Assembly (NCBI GenBank): GCA_016432725.1
Contig: JACJDG010000001.1
Coordinates: forward strand, 62,001 to 126,000
Length of the DNA stretch: 64,000 nt
Direction: 5' to 3'
Origin: Streptomyces sp. DHE7-1
Lineage (GTDB): Bacteria > Actinomycetota > Actinomycetes > Streptomycetales > Streptomycetaceae
Made by a program: the position numbers and the translations under genes. Below, piece after piece: positions 45,780 through 54,428 of the stretch (its first letter is position 1; each line of letters opens with the position of its first letter). A model generated the notes under the pieces. The model was not told the DNA's origin. It made no database searches and saw only the letters and a list, made by a program, of their open reading frames with translations.

Positions 45780-46205
45780 AGCGACCGAAGCGACTCAACG
45801 ACAGGCACAGACTAGCGAACGGGCTCGGTGTCGTCGTGGAGCATCTACGGAACGGCATGGTCTCGATGTTCATGCCCCGCGCAGGTGGACCGCGCCAAGC
45901 GACTGACGGTCCGTGACAGCTACCGGACTGCCTCTGGTCGCTGTGTGTCCTTCCTGGTAGAACGCCAGGTCAGGGCGGTGCAACGGGACGGTTAGCGACT
46001 GAAGCGACTGAATCTCTCTATATATGACGCACACGAAGACCTGTTGGCTATCCCATATAGGGGCGGTGCAGTCGCTTCAGTCGCTGATCGATCCCGGTCA
46101 CAGCTGTGACCTGCAGTTTCCTCGTTGACAGGCCAGCGACTCAAAGTCCGCCCGGTCGGTGGCGCTTGGGTCGCTTTTACCGAAGCAGTAGCGACTGAAG
46201 CGACT
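45780..46205. repeat. Iteron array, candidate replication origin
   Basis: The 16-mer AGCGACTGAAGCGACT occurs at 45994-46009, 46190-46205, inverted at 46070-46085, and with one mismatch at 45780-45795. Partial copies lie at about 46134-46145. Between the second and third copies is an AT-rich stretch with CTATATATGAC and CCATATAG. No gene fits here. Repeats plus AT-rich DNA immediately upstream of a primase-helicase operon is the standard layout of an iteron origin, which would also autoregulate the operon. Confidence 0.78.
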
Positions 46206-46339
46206 CACGATCAAGCATGCTCACCTTTAGGAACTCAGCCACCGCCAACGAACGCCCGTCGTCGGTGACAGTCCTTCCTCCACCGCTGCAATGAGGCCAG
46301 CCGAGCCCCAGTCGGGCTTCCAGCGTTACAGCTCTAGGG

Positions 46340-46680
46340 GGCTACTAACCTGACTCCCCATCCTTTCCCGGGGCCTCTCGTACCAGGCGCATGTGGAGCC
46401 GGCCTCGCAGCCGGCTGTCGACGGGGAGGCTGGTGGTGCGGCGGGCGGCTTCGCAGTAGGGGGTCGCCGCACCACCGTGTTCGCCATGGAGTTCAAGGAG
46501 GTGGGCACGGGTGGCAAACAGGCGGCTGTATCGGGCCGTGTGGTTGTCGCCTGCAGTGCGGTGCTCAGGTCGAGTCCTGCGGCTGGGCCGTGGAGCATGG
46601 CAACGGCGACCGCGCGGTTAAGGGAGGTCATCGGGTTCGGTCTGAACCGCTCCTGGATCTCAGTGCAGGTTCGGTCGAGC
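46340..46680 (-). pseudogene. ECF sigma factor remnant (DUF6596-type C-terminus)
   Basis: One frame reads TEIQERFRPNPMTSLNRAVAVAMLHGPAAGLDL. The next frame carries on with ATRAHLLELHGEHGGAATPYCEAARRTTSLPVDSRLRGRL. These are the conserved helical repeats of the C-terminal extension in SigJ/ECF-type sigma factors with DUF6596. The sigma-2 and sigma-4 regions are not recognisable upstream, so only a fragment remains. Confidence 0.65.
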
Positions 46681-47006
46681 GGGCAGCACCACGCGGACGG
46701 ATCCGGCGGGCACGAACTGGCCCTGCTCAGGCTCGGCGGCCTCCAGGAGCCGCAGGTTATCCATTGCCAGTCCTGGCCCAGTAGTACGGGTAGCGCGCGT
46801 AGACCATGTTCTGCCAGTCGAGAGTGTGCTCCTGGCCTCCTCCAGTGTCACGGGACGACATGCATTTACCGCCGCCAGTTCCCGAGGGTTGGTGGGGCAG
46901 CGATGCCGCCTGCACCCTGTCTGCCTCTTCACTCTGCAGCGAGCGACGAGGCCGCTCTCACCCATTCCGAGCGGCCCCGTGGCTGCACTGTCGTGGCGGG
47001 ATGTGG

Positions 47007-47639
47007 TCAGTTGGTGCAGGTGTCGAGCATGGACGACACTGCAGATTTTTCGTTGCTGGTGGTGGTCAGCTTCCAGACGGACTTGATGTGCGTGTAGTCC
47101 TTGGCGTACGTGCACCAGAAGGCGTGGTTGGTGGGCTTCCAGTCGGCTGGCCCGCTGTCTGACTTTGAGGTGTTCGAAGACTCTGAAGCGATGAGCAGCT
47201 GAGGGTCTTTGAGGTCGTTGCCGAATGCTTTGCGCTGGTCAGCAGTCCAGGTGTCGGCGCCGGAGCGCCAGGCCTCTGCCAGGGGCACCATGTGATCAAT
47301 GGTGGCTTTCGCGACCTCGGAGACAGTGGTGTCGTCGTAGGCGGAGTACCAGGAGCCGGACGCGGGCTGACAGTGGTCGGGCTTGTCCTGCAGTTCCTTG
47401 CCGTCACGTGCGAGGACCGTCTGGCGGGTGGTGCAGCCGTCCGGCTGAGTGGACCAGATGTCGAACTTGTCCCGAGCGTAGCCGTCCATGGAGTGCGGGG
47501 CGGCCACGGTGAGCGCGGCCAGCTCGGTGCGGGCGGTTGCCGTCGAGGGCGGCGGGGGCGGGTCGGCCAGAGCAGGGGCAGTGTCGACAACTGCCAGGAG
47601 GAGGGCGGCGATGGGCAGGCCGAGGGTCACACGGTGCAT
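47007..47639 (-). CDS. Secreted HNH-family nuclease (paralogue)
   Basis: 210 residues from ATG 47639 with GGAGA upstream. An upstream start at 47732 would bury the signal. Signal peptide MHRVTLGLPIAALLLAVVDTAPALA, then a Pro linker. Mature motifs match the gene at 14037: YARDKFDIWSTQPDGCTTRQTVLARD, GSWYSAYDD, the catalytic ATIDHMVPLAEAWRSGADTW (DH), SSNTSKSDSGPADWKPT and a final Cys. Expected to be an exported DNase. The two copies are clearly diverged, so they are old paralogues. Alone in its transcription unit. Confidence 0.92.
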   Translation of the reverse strand: MHRVTLGLPIAALLLAVVDTAPALADPPPPPSTATARTELAALTVAAPHSMDGYARDKFDIWSTQPDGCTTRQTVLARDGKELQDKPDHCQPASGSWYSAYDDTTVSEVAKATIDHMVPLAEAWRSGADTWTADQRKAFGNDLKDPQLLIASESSNTSKSDSGPADWKPTNHAFWCTYAKDYTHIKSVWKLTTTSNEKSAVSSMLDTCTN

Positions 47640-47727
47640 GAAGTCTCCATGGTCTGTGGGGGTTGGAGATGCGCACACGAGAAAACCGCAGCGTTGAGGA
47701 GACGCGCTACGCGCGTGGACCAGATAC

Positions 47728-47830
47728 GACAACTCCCCACGCCTCCTTCACCCTGCGGGCACGGCAGATCCGCGGGTGAAGAGGCGGTACTCACCGTCAT
47801 GAAATCCGTCCCAATTGCCTTGCCGTCCTG
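47728..47830 (-). repeat. Fragment of the small repeated gene (copy 3)
   Basis: The DNA resembles 12272-12345 and 31470-31530. In the coding direction it reads NWDGFHDGEYRLFTRGS, matching VDGFRADEYRLSTR of copy 2, but the stop is lost and the rest of the gene is missing. Confidence 0.55.
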
Positions 47831-47854
47831 ACGGCGGCCAGTGAGTCTGGACTG

Positions 47855-48157
47855 ATGCCAGGACAAGGGAAGAGATGGCTGCGACAAGAGGCCGAGAGTC
47901 AGCGGCTTGCCGCTCGCACCGCGCCGGACGCGAGACGCTGGGAAGTGATCCTTGAGACTCGAGACCAGGCGGAGCTGCGTACGCAGTTGCGCTGCCTTCG
48001 GGAGGCAGGAGTCGAAGGGTCTATGATCCGGATCGACACGCTGTGCGGGCGTCTGGCGCTGCCGACCACCTACCGACTGAGCCGGTTCGTGACGGACCTT
48101 GGATGGGAGTCCAAGCGCGAGGGCTCTGAGCATGGAATTTGTGGCAGCTCGAGGTGA
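47855..48157 (+). CDS. Conserved hypothetical protein (100 aa)
   Basis: Starts at ATG 47855 (weak ribosome site; GTG 47841 also possible). Basic N-terminus (GQGKRWLRQEAESQRLAARTAP) then RRWEVILETRDQAELRTQLRCLREAGVEGSMIRIDTLCGRLALPTTYRLSRFV, a pattern I associate with small Streptomyces proteins of unknown role. The last 20 residues look unrelated and run toward an IS remnant, so the 3' end may have been replaced. Confidence 0.65.
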   Translation: MPGQGKRWLRQEAESQRLAARTAPDARRWEVILETRDQAELRTQLRCLREAGVEGSMIRIDTLCGRLALPTTYRLSRFVTDLGWESKREGSEHGICGSSR

Positions 48158-48194
48158 GTTGACGGACGTGGCGTAGAAGCCAACAGGGCCCCTA

Positions 48195-48580
48195 TTGCCA
48201 CGGGTGGACGGGCGTGGTCGTCCGTGGCGTAACCACCGGCAAGTGATCGACGGGATGCTGTGGCGACTGCGGAACGGAGCCCCATGGCGCGATTCTGCCC
48301 GGGTATCAAGGGCCTTGGCAGACCATCTACGCGCGGTTGGCCCGCTGTAAAGCGAACGGAACCTGGGCAACGCTGCTGGAACATGGCCAGGTCCGTGACG
48401 ATGCGGTAGGCCGGGTGGAGTGGGCCATCTCTGTCGGCTCCACAGTCAACCCAGCCCACCAGCACGCGGCCGGCGCCCACAAAACGGGGCCGTAGACAGG
48501 GACTAACTGAGAGATCCGGGCCGCTCGCAAGCACACCAAGGCCTCGGCCGGTCCCGGGGCGGGCTGACCACCGAGGTTCA
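48195..48580 (+). pseudogene. IS5-family transposase fragment
   Basis: GRPWRNHRQVIDGMLWRLRNGAPWRDSARV is the conserved opening of this transposase group. Further pieces in other frames (NGTWATLLEH, VRDDAVGRVEWAISVGSTVNPAHQHAAGAH) follow to about 48500. The catalytic Asp of VDST is replaced (VGST), and stops and shifts are frequent. Old, inactive remnant. Confidence 0.7.
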
Positions 48581-49148
48581 CTGGTTCCGTCGGAGGCTAC
48601 GTCCGTACATTTACATCACACATCCCCGCTGGTCAGCCGCAACAAGACAGCTAGACCGCACGTAAAACGGACGAGGCCCATGGCACAGCGGGGGATCTCG
48701 GGCGGCCGGCGGCGGCGCTCCACGACAACACCCGCATCCCTGCCGACTAACGGCTCTACCTGACCGCGACCCCGCGGATCCTGGCCTCGTCGTCGAGGCC
48801 TCGGGGCGCAGGCCCAGGACGTCAGGGCCGGCGCGGTGGTGGCGGCGTCGATAGTCGCCGATGGCGGTCAAGAGCTTGATGTTCGTACTGTTCGTCTTCG
48901 TCGTCTTCGCCGGGCGCGGTGATCTCCTTCAAGGGACCTCCCGCTGTTTGGTCCTGCCGGTCCCGCAGCCATCCCTTCGAACCTGCTCGAATCCTGGCAC
49001 GGAACGTCGCGGCAACATGCCTGGCTGACTCAATCTGGTGGCCAGCTGTCGGTGGGCGGGACACCAAAGCACACGACCCGCACACTTGATCTTTGCCCTC
49101 CGACTGCATACGCCAGGCCCCTCGAGGGGCGCTCGACAGGAGATCTCG
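48581..49148. other. 568-bp stretch, nothing supported
   Basis: No gene, repeat or strong hairpin seen on either strand. The last 60 bases probably hold the promoter of the secreted-protein gene at 49149. Confidence 0.5.
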
Positions 49149-49535
49149 ATGCGAAGACGCAGACTCAATCTCGCCGCCGCTGTTACGGCTGCGGTCGTGG
49201 CCATGTTGCTGCCCCTCATCGGCACAGGCACTGCAGCCGCCAGCGACTCATGCACGCCCAGCGTCACTTGGGACTACTACTCCTACACCGATATCGCCGG
49301 CAATCACTACGGGCACAAGGTCTACGTCCACTGGAACCCGTGCAACCGGCCGACGCGAGCACGAGCGCACTGCCAGAACTTCCCATACGGCACGTACTAC
49401 GCGTACGGCAACACCATCAACTCCACGGGAACCAGCGTTGTCGCCTGCGGTGGGGGTAACCCACGGTATGGCAGCCAGGGCTGGCAGGAGTACTACGGCG
49501 GCTCCTGGCACTACCACCAGCTCTTCACCCTCTGA
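49149..49535 (+). CDS. Small secreted Tyr/Trp-rich protein
   Basis: 128 residues from ATG 49149 with GACAGGAG upstream. Signal peptide MRRRRLNLAAAVTAAVVAMLLPLIGTGTAAA. The mature domain of about 95 residues is rich in Tyr, Trp, Gly and His (SVTWDYYSYTDIAGNHYGHKVYVHWNPCN, YGTYYAYGN, WQEYYGGSWHYHQLFTL) and has four Cys likely forming two disulphides. Beta-rich and extracellular. No family recognised. Its own terminator follows at 49549. Confidence 0.82.
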   Translation: MRRRRLNLAAAVTAAVVAMLLPLIGTGTAAASDSCTPSVTWDYYSYTDIAGNHYGHKVYVHWNPCNRPTRARAHCQNFPYGTYYAYGNTINSTGTSVVACGGGNPRYGSQGWQEYYGGSWHYHQLFTL

Positions 49536-49548
49536 GACCCAGGCGACA

Positions 49549-49582
49549 GAGGGGGTCCGCACCCCCGGGCGCGGACCCCCTC
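49549..49582 (+). terminator. 12-bp stem-loop after the secreted-protein gene
   Basis: GAGGGGGTCCGC at 49549-49560 is exactly complementary to 49571-49582, starting 13 bases past the stop codon. Confidence 0.8.
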
Positions 49583-50112
49583 CTCGCTGATCAACGGCAG
49601 CCGGGCCAGTCATGCAGCCAGTGGGCCTGGGCGCCCGCCTCGTAGTGTTCCTGCAGCCGGAGCAGCACTGATGAGGCAGTACTCGGCCGACGGCCGATGC
49701 TGGTCCTCGTCGGTGCCGCAGGTGACTGTGTGAACGCCGTCGGCACCCTCTATGACCGCGCAGGGCTCGGAAGCGCGGGTGGGCCAGAGGCGGCAGTATG
49801 CGAACCCGGAGGCTGCCCGTCAGGCGGCGCACCTCCGGCGACCAGGACGTGCGACGCGCGATCGAGCAGGGAAACCTGTTCAGCGGCGTCACACAGGTGC
49901 AGCACGAGGTTGTCTCCTTCTGCGTCGACATGGGCGAGGCAGCGCAGCGACTGGGTGGCGATGTCGACGCGGACCTATGTTCTGGTCTTTCCCTCTTGGG
50001 CTGGGCCAGGCGGTAGGTCCGGGAGCATGTCAGGCGTCCTGTGATCTTGATCGTTAACCCGTGTGTCCAGTTGCGTGGTCTTGGTAGGGCTCGAGGGGCG
50101 ATACTGGGAGGC
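49583..50112. other. 530-bp stretch, nothing supported
   Basis: Frames are open on both strands but have no ribosome site, family or coding pattern. Confidence 0.5.
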
Positions 50113-50478
50113 ATGTCCGTATCCGCGACCTCTTCGACGCCGAGCGCCTACGAGATGCTGCGCGAGCAGTATGCCTCGCGGCTTCCCAGGTCCTTGGAGG
50201 AGCTCGCCGGGCCGACGGCCGGCACGGTGGATCTGCCGTTGCACGTCGTATGGTCCGGTCGTCGCTCGTACGGGCTCAGCCAGCCTCGTTCACGGATGAG
50301 CCTTTACCGCACCGTACTGGCAGAGGGGCAGCAGCAGGATCTGATCGCTTTCCTCGACCGCAGCCTGCTCATCGCCCAGTGGCCGATTCTGCGGACGCTG
50401 ATCAGCCGCCCTCTCCGCGACGCGTGGGAGAACCGCTTCCCAGAGTTGCCCACGGACAAGGCCGCCACTGCCGCGTGA
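50113..50478 (+). CDS. Partner protein of AbiEii-like nucleotidyltransferase
   Basis: 121 residues from ATG 50113 with a GGGAGGC ribosome site. Helical: SAYEMLREQYASRLPRSLEELAGP, a central DLPLHVVWSGRRSYGLSQPRSRMSLYRTVLAEGQQQDLIAFLDRSLL and a tail. Its stop overlaps the GTG of the next gene (GTGA), so the two are coupled. Small gene first, nucleotidyltransferase second is a toxin-antitoxin layout, but it does not resemble the classical AbiEi antitoxin. An antitoxin or target-recognition role is inference. Confidence 0.82.
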   Translation: MSVSATSSTPSAYEMLREQYASRLPRSLEELAGPTAGTVDLPLHVVWSGRRSYGLSQPRSRMSLYRTVLAEGQQQDLIAFLDRSLLIAQWPILRTLISRPLRDAWENRFPELPTDKAATAA

Positions 50479-51209
50479 GCCTCTCCGACCTCCACCGCCG
50501 CCTCCTGACCGACATCCTCGACATCGGGAATCCATATCCCCTGGTACTCACCGGCGGATACGCAGTTCAAGCGCACGGCTTGGTAGACCGTCTATCTCAG
50601 GACGTTGACGTCGCTACGGACCATCCGGCCCCAATGAGCGAGATCGTCCGCTCGGTGAGCCAGGGACTCACCGAGCGTGGCTGGCATGTCGAGCCTATCG
50701 AGATCGCTGCGCTGTCCGGCCGGCTTCTCGCCACCGACCCCGGTACAGGCGAACAGTGCGAGGTCGACGTACTCAAGGAGGTGCTCTGGCACCCTCCCGC
50801 GTCCAGCGAGTACGGCCCCGTGCTGTCGCTCGACGACGTGATCGGAACGAAGGTACGGGCCCTTGCCGACAGGGGCGCGGTGCGCGATCTGATCGACGTC
50901 CACGCGGCTTCCCAGCACCGGTCCAAAGCTGAGCTCGAGAACCTTGGTCGCCGTCATGCCCGATACGAGTTCAGCCTGGAAGACTTGCGCGACCGTCTCG
51001 CCGGCGCGGAGTGGTGGGATGACCAGGACTATGCCGACTATGGGCTCCAGCCCGATCAGATCGACGCCCTGCGGACGTGGGCTCTCAGCTGGGCCACCAA
51101 CATCGCCGCACAGTTGCAGACAGAGGAAGACCCGACGACTTCTGATGCAAGAGCGTCCTCGGAGCTCGGGGCGAAGCGGCGCCCAGTTGTTGAGGGCCAG
51201 ACCACGTAG
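50475..51209 (+). CDS. AbiEii/AbiGii-type nucleotidyltransferase
   Basis: 244 residues from GTG 50475, overlapping the upstream stop. The polymerase-beta nucleotidyltransferase core is visible: YPLVLTGGYAVQAHGLVDRLSQDVDVATD (GG, then S.DVD with the two metal-binding Asp), then CEVDVLKEVLW (third Asp) and LSLDDVIGTKVRALADRGAVRDLIDVHA. This matches AbiEii toxins, which transfer nucleotides (to tRNA in characterised cases) to halt translation during phage attack or plasmid loss. Cytoplasmic. It would act with the coupled small protein. Whether it is toxic is untested. Confidence 0.88.
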   Translation: MSLSDLHRRLLTDILDIGNPYPLVLTGGYAVQAHGLVDRLSQDVDVATDHPAPMSEIVRSVSQGLTERGWHVEPIEIAALSGRLLATDPGTGEQCEVDVLKEVLWHPPASSEYGPVLSLDDVIGTKVRALADRGAVRDLIDVHAASQHRSKAELENLGRRHARYEFSLEDLRDRLAGAEWWDDQDYADYGLQPDQIDALRTWALSWATNIAAQLQTEEDPTTSDARASSELGAKRRPVVEGQTT

Positions 51210-51774
51210 GTTGCCAACGAGGGCAGTGCCGCTGGGCAGCCAGCAGCGTCCCGACGCTCACCTCTCCCCCAGCTTGCTCGCTGGTCGTGCTCCGTAGGGG
51301 CGGTCTCCAGCAGGTTCCGCCAGGACGACACCGTGTGCTTGCGTCGCAGCAGGGTGCGCCGTTCTCGGTTTGTCATCGCGCCCGGTTCCGGCCGTCGATC
51401 ATGGATGGCAGTGAGCTTTCACAGCGACGGACTCGGTCTGTCGACTTGGTCGTACCGCGGCTCGGGCGCTGGCGGGCCGCCCGGCAATTTTCACGCGGGC
51501 AACTGCTCGAGAGACTCTCTCCCCCGGCTACCGTTTTCGTGGCTCCGCAAGGGTGCCTACGGCCTTCGGGTCCAGCATGACTTCCCCCTTGTTATTGATG
51601 ATCGGGGGCGTGTCACCGGGTCCGGAGGCATCGACGGACCGCTGATAAGGGGCTTTAGCGCCGGCTTCACCCGAGCCGGAAGAGTTCTCCGTAACGTGGA
51701 TGTGGCAGCTCGGTGCCGTGGCAGGGTCGGCCGAGAGCCTGATGGAGGGGTTCTCCACATGATCGACACCGGCG
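51210..51774. other. 565-bp stretch, nothing supported
   Basis: Probably degraded insertion-sequence DNA leading into the IS110 fragment, but no piece is recognisable before about 51775. Confidence 0.4.
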
Positions 51775-52067
51775 ACATCGACGCCTACGCGGATCTCGCC
51801 CCAGCGACCCGGAGCTCGGGCTCCTCGATCCGCGGCGAGCAGCCCTCCAGACGAGGAAACAGGCAGTTCAAACGGGCTTTCTTCCTCTCCGCGTTCGCTG
51901 CCCTGGGCGACCGGGCGTCCGTGGCTTACTACGGCATGAAGATCGCCCAGGGCAAGCACCACACCCAGGCCCTGCTCTGCCTCGCAAGGCGCCGGGCCGA
52001 CGTCCTCGTCGCGATGCTCCGCGACGACACCTTCTACGACTCCCAGCCGTCGGCCTCAGTTACCTGA
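51775..52067 (+). pseudogene. IS110-family transposase, C-terminal fragment
   Basis: DTGDIDAYADLAPATRSSGSSIRGEQPSRRGNRQFKRAFFLSAFAALGDRASVAYYGMKIAQGKHHTQALLCLARRRADVLVAMLRDDTFY is the typical Transposase_20 end of IS110 proteins (SSG..RGG/RGE, GN..LKRA.FLSAFAAL). The N-terminal DEDD catalytic domain is missing. Inactive remnant. Confidence 0.85.
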
Positions 52068-52074
52068 CCAGCGG

Positions 52075-52602
52075 CTATGCGAGGAGAACGACTCGATCAG
52101 CCTCGGCATCGAAGCCGAGCACCGGATGGCCATAACCGCCCTCTGGATCCATCAGCACCGGTTTGCCCAGCCGCCGCCCGATCTCCCGAAGGAGGCCGCA
52201 GAGCACGTCGAGTCGCTCTTGGTCTTGCAACTCCCGCAGGTCAACGTCGAAGTCGATTTCATCGTCAGCATAGAAACGAAAGATCGCCAGCACATCTGCA
52301 GTCGGCCAGACCCGCAGGTTCGGGCACTCGGCATCCGCCGGACGGGCGAGCACGGGCTTCGCCAGGGGCACCGGAAGCACCGCCTCTCCTTCGGAGTACT
52401 CGCACTTCCAGCCCTTCTCCGCAACAAGATCGAGGACCGCCTGCCAGTCCTCCATCGAGGCACCAGGGACACGCACGTCCGGCAGCGACCCCATCAAGTC
52501 CGGGTCGAGGAAGCAACTCACGTCATCCCACAGCAGATCAGCCACACCGCCATGTTTCCCGGCTCCGTGACCCGACGCACCCCCGTTTCCCTTGACCGAC
52601 AT
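52075..52602 (-). CDS. Conserved hypothetical acidic protein
   Basis: 175 residues from ATG 52602 preceded by GGGGG. The frame extends further upstream without a better start. After a Gly-rich lead the body is DDVSCFLDPDLMGSLPDVRVPGASMEDWQAVLDLVAEKGWKCEYSEGEAVLPVPLAKPVLARPADAECPNLRVWPTADVLAIFRFYADDEIDFDVDLRELQDQERLDVLCGLLREIGRRLGKPVLM. It looks like an alpha/beta immunity-type protein known from Streptomyces. No catalytic motif is clear. Just 8 bases separate it from the IS110 remnant end. Confidence 0.75.
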   Translation of the reverse strand: MSVKGNGGASGHGAGKHGGVADLLWDDVSCFLDPDLMGSLPDVRVPGASMEDWQAVLDLVAEKGWKCEYSEGEAVLPVPLAKPVLARPADAECPNLRVWPTADVLAIFRFYADDEIDFDVDLRELQDQERLDVLCGLLREIGRRLGKPVLMDPEGGYGHPVLGFDAEADRVVLLA

Positions 52603-52946
52603 GGGGGCACCCCCCCAAGCCTCGGGTCGCAGTGTCCTGGTGGTACCACCGAGGGGCGGTGAGCCGGGTTGGTGAGCGCCTGAAGTCGCCCCGCCGCAGG
52701 CCGATGTCACGGTCGTGGTCTGGCTCCAGATTCAGTCCACCACTCCCCCAGCCTTGCCTCCTCGACGCGGCCAGGAACCGTGTTTCAGAACGGGTGGTGG
52801 TCGACCTTCCTGCCGTGACGCTTCAGCAGGCAGGAGGATCTGCTGCCAGGTGACCACTGGGCCGTGCTGGGGCCGTTGCGCCTGTCGCACGGTGCTGGGG
52901 CAGCCGTCGGTGCGCCGGGCTGATTGAGGCGAGCCGGGCTGTGGCT

Positions 52947-52959
52947 ATTACGAGGTAAT
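52947..52959. repeat. parS-like palindrome 1 (ATTACGAGGTAAT)
   Basis: ATTAC-N3-GTAAT, 221 bases before the parA start. Confidence 0.75.
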
Positions 52960-53073
52960 GACGGGCGGCGTTTGTCCGACGGTGGGGGCGTCGCGCAGGG
53001 AGCTCTTACTAGGTCGTAGATGGCGCGTCGCTGTCCGAGAGTGAGGGGGGGTGATCGGGCTGCCTTGTGAGGC

Positions 53074-53086
53074 ATAACGGCGTAAT
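53074..53086. repeat. parS-like palindrome 2 (ATAACGGCGTAAT)
   Basis: One mismatch in the left arm; 82 bases before parA. Confidence 0.65.
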
Positions 53087-53167
53087 AGTGGTGCTCCAGC
53101 GGCCGAACTTTCCCTATGTAGCGTGCCGGTGCTTGATTCGATCTTGCGCGTTAGTAAGGTATCTCGC

Positions 53168-54428
53168 ATGAGTTCTCCAGCCACCTCGAGCGACCGCGAG
53201 AAGGTCGTGTCCAAACTGCCGGGATGGCTCCGGCAGAACCTCAAAGTCAGAGCCGCACAGCACGGTCTTGAGATTCAGCAGGCCGTCGAGCAGGGCATCG
53301 TCGACTGGTGCCGGCTCGCCTCCACCCCGGAAACATCGACACCGCCGGCGCCGACTCCTTCTCCACCCTCCTCCCGCCAGGGCAGTGGGACGAGTTCCGC
53401 AGCGTCGCCAACGACCGCAATGTCTCGCTCATCCAGGGCCTGGCCCAGTCCGTGCAGCTGTGGCTGGACAACAACCCCTCCCCGGTGTCGAACGACCCGC
53501 CATCACGCGGCGCATCGTTGTCTGCAACCAGAAGGGCGGCGTCGGCAAGACAGCCATCACCGCCGGCCTGGGCGAGGCTCTCGCGGAGGACTCCGACAAG
53601 CTCCACCCGGTCCGTGTTGCCAAGCAGCTCCTCGACGCTCTGCGCGCGGCCGACGACGGCCGCGAGGCCATCCCGGCTGACGGCCCCTTGGATGTGGAGA
53701 ACCTGCCTGGACCTGGAATGCGTGTTCTGCTGGTCGACTTCGACCCGCAGTGTCACCTCACCAACCAGCTCGGCGGCACCCCGCTCCCCATGGACGGCGA
53801 CTCCCTCACCAACCACATGGGAGGCACGCCCAAGGGCGAGCTGAGGGACCTCATCATCGCAGTGGAACCCGAGACATTCGGTGACCGGCTGCATCTGCTG
53901 CCCGCCTGCAACGACGCCTTCCTCTTGGACGTCCGCCTCTCCAGCGTCCGCGCCCGCGAAGCGGCCCTCGAGCGAGCCCTGGCTCCACTGGAGGGTGATT
54001 ACGACGTCATCATCGTCGACTGCCCGCCCAGCCTCGGCCTCAGCATGGACGCCGCCGCCTACTACGGGCGACGCCGCGACGGAGAGGAGGCCGGAAAGTC
54101 CGGCGCCCTCATCGTCGTCCAAGCCGAAGACAGCAGCGCCGACGCCTACGACCTGCTCACCACCCAGATCGAAGACCTCAGCAATGACCTCGGGTTGGTC
54201 CTCGACTACCTCGGCATCGTCGTCAACCTCTACGACGGCCGCCGCGGGTACATTGCCACCTCCTCCCTTCAGGGCTGGGTCGACATAAAGGACCCGCGGG
54301 TCGTCGGCCTCATTGGAGACCTGAAAGAGCAAAAGGAAGCCGTCCGCGTGAAGCGGCCTCTGCTGTCCTACGCGCCCCGCTGCCAGCAGTCGGTCGGCAT
54401 GCGCGCACTCGCACGGGAGATCTCATGA
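53168..54428 (+). pseudogene. parA: ParA partition ATPase, N-terminal extension frameshifted twice
   Basis: ATG 53168 opens MSSPATSSDREKVVSKLPGWLRQNLKVRAAQHGLEIQQAVEQGIVDWC. A one-base slip near 53325 leads to DSFSTLLPPGQWDEFRSVANDRNVSLIQGLAQSVQLWLDNN, and another near 53500 to the ATPase. The ATPase, uninterrupted, has the deviant Walker A VVCNQKGGVGKTAIT, VLLVDFDPQCHLTNQL, DYDVIIVDCPPSLGL and a normal end. ParA forms nucleoid-bound dimers that move ParB-DNA complexes. The two extension segments resemble each other and ribbon-helix-helix motifs. Stop overlaps the parB start (ATGA). With such an intact core I suspect sequence errors or dispensable N-terminal damage. Confidence 0.88.

Larger units (their letters stand above)
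52603..53167. promoter_or_regulatory. Leader region of parAB with two palindromes
   Basis: 565 bases with no gene, containing palindromes at 52947-52959 and 53074-53086. It must hold the parAB promoter, so ParB bound here could repress its own operon. Confidence 0.55.

Noticed and set aside
49800..49860. Possible tRNA T-arm-like sequence
   Set aside because: A GGGTTCG-like string between GGCAG and CTGCC occurs, but no acceptor stem, D arm or anticodon loop can be built.
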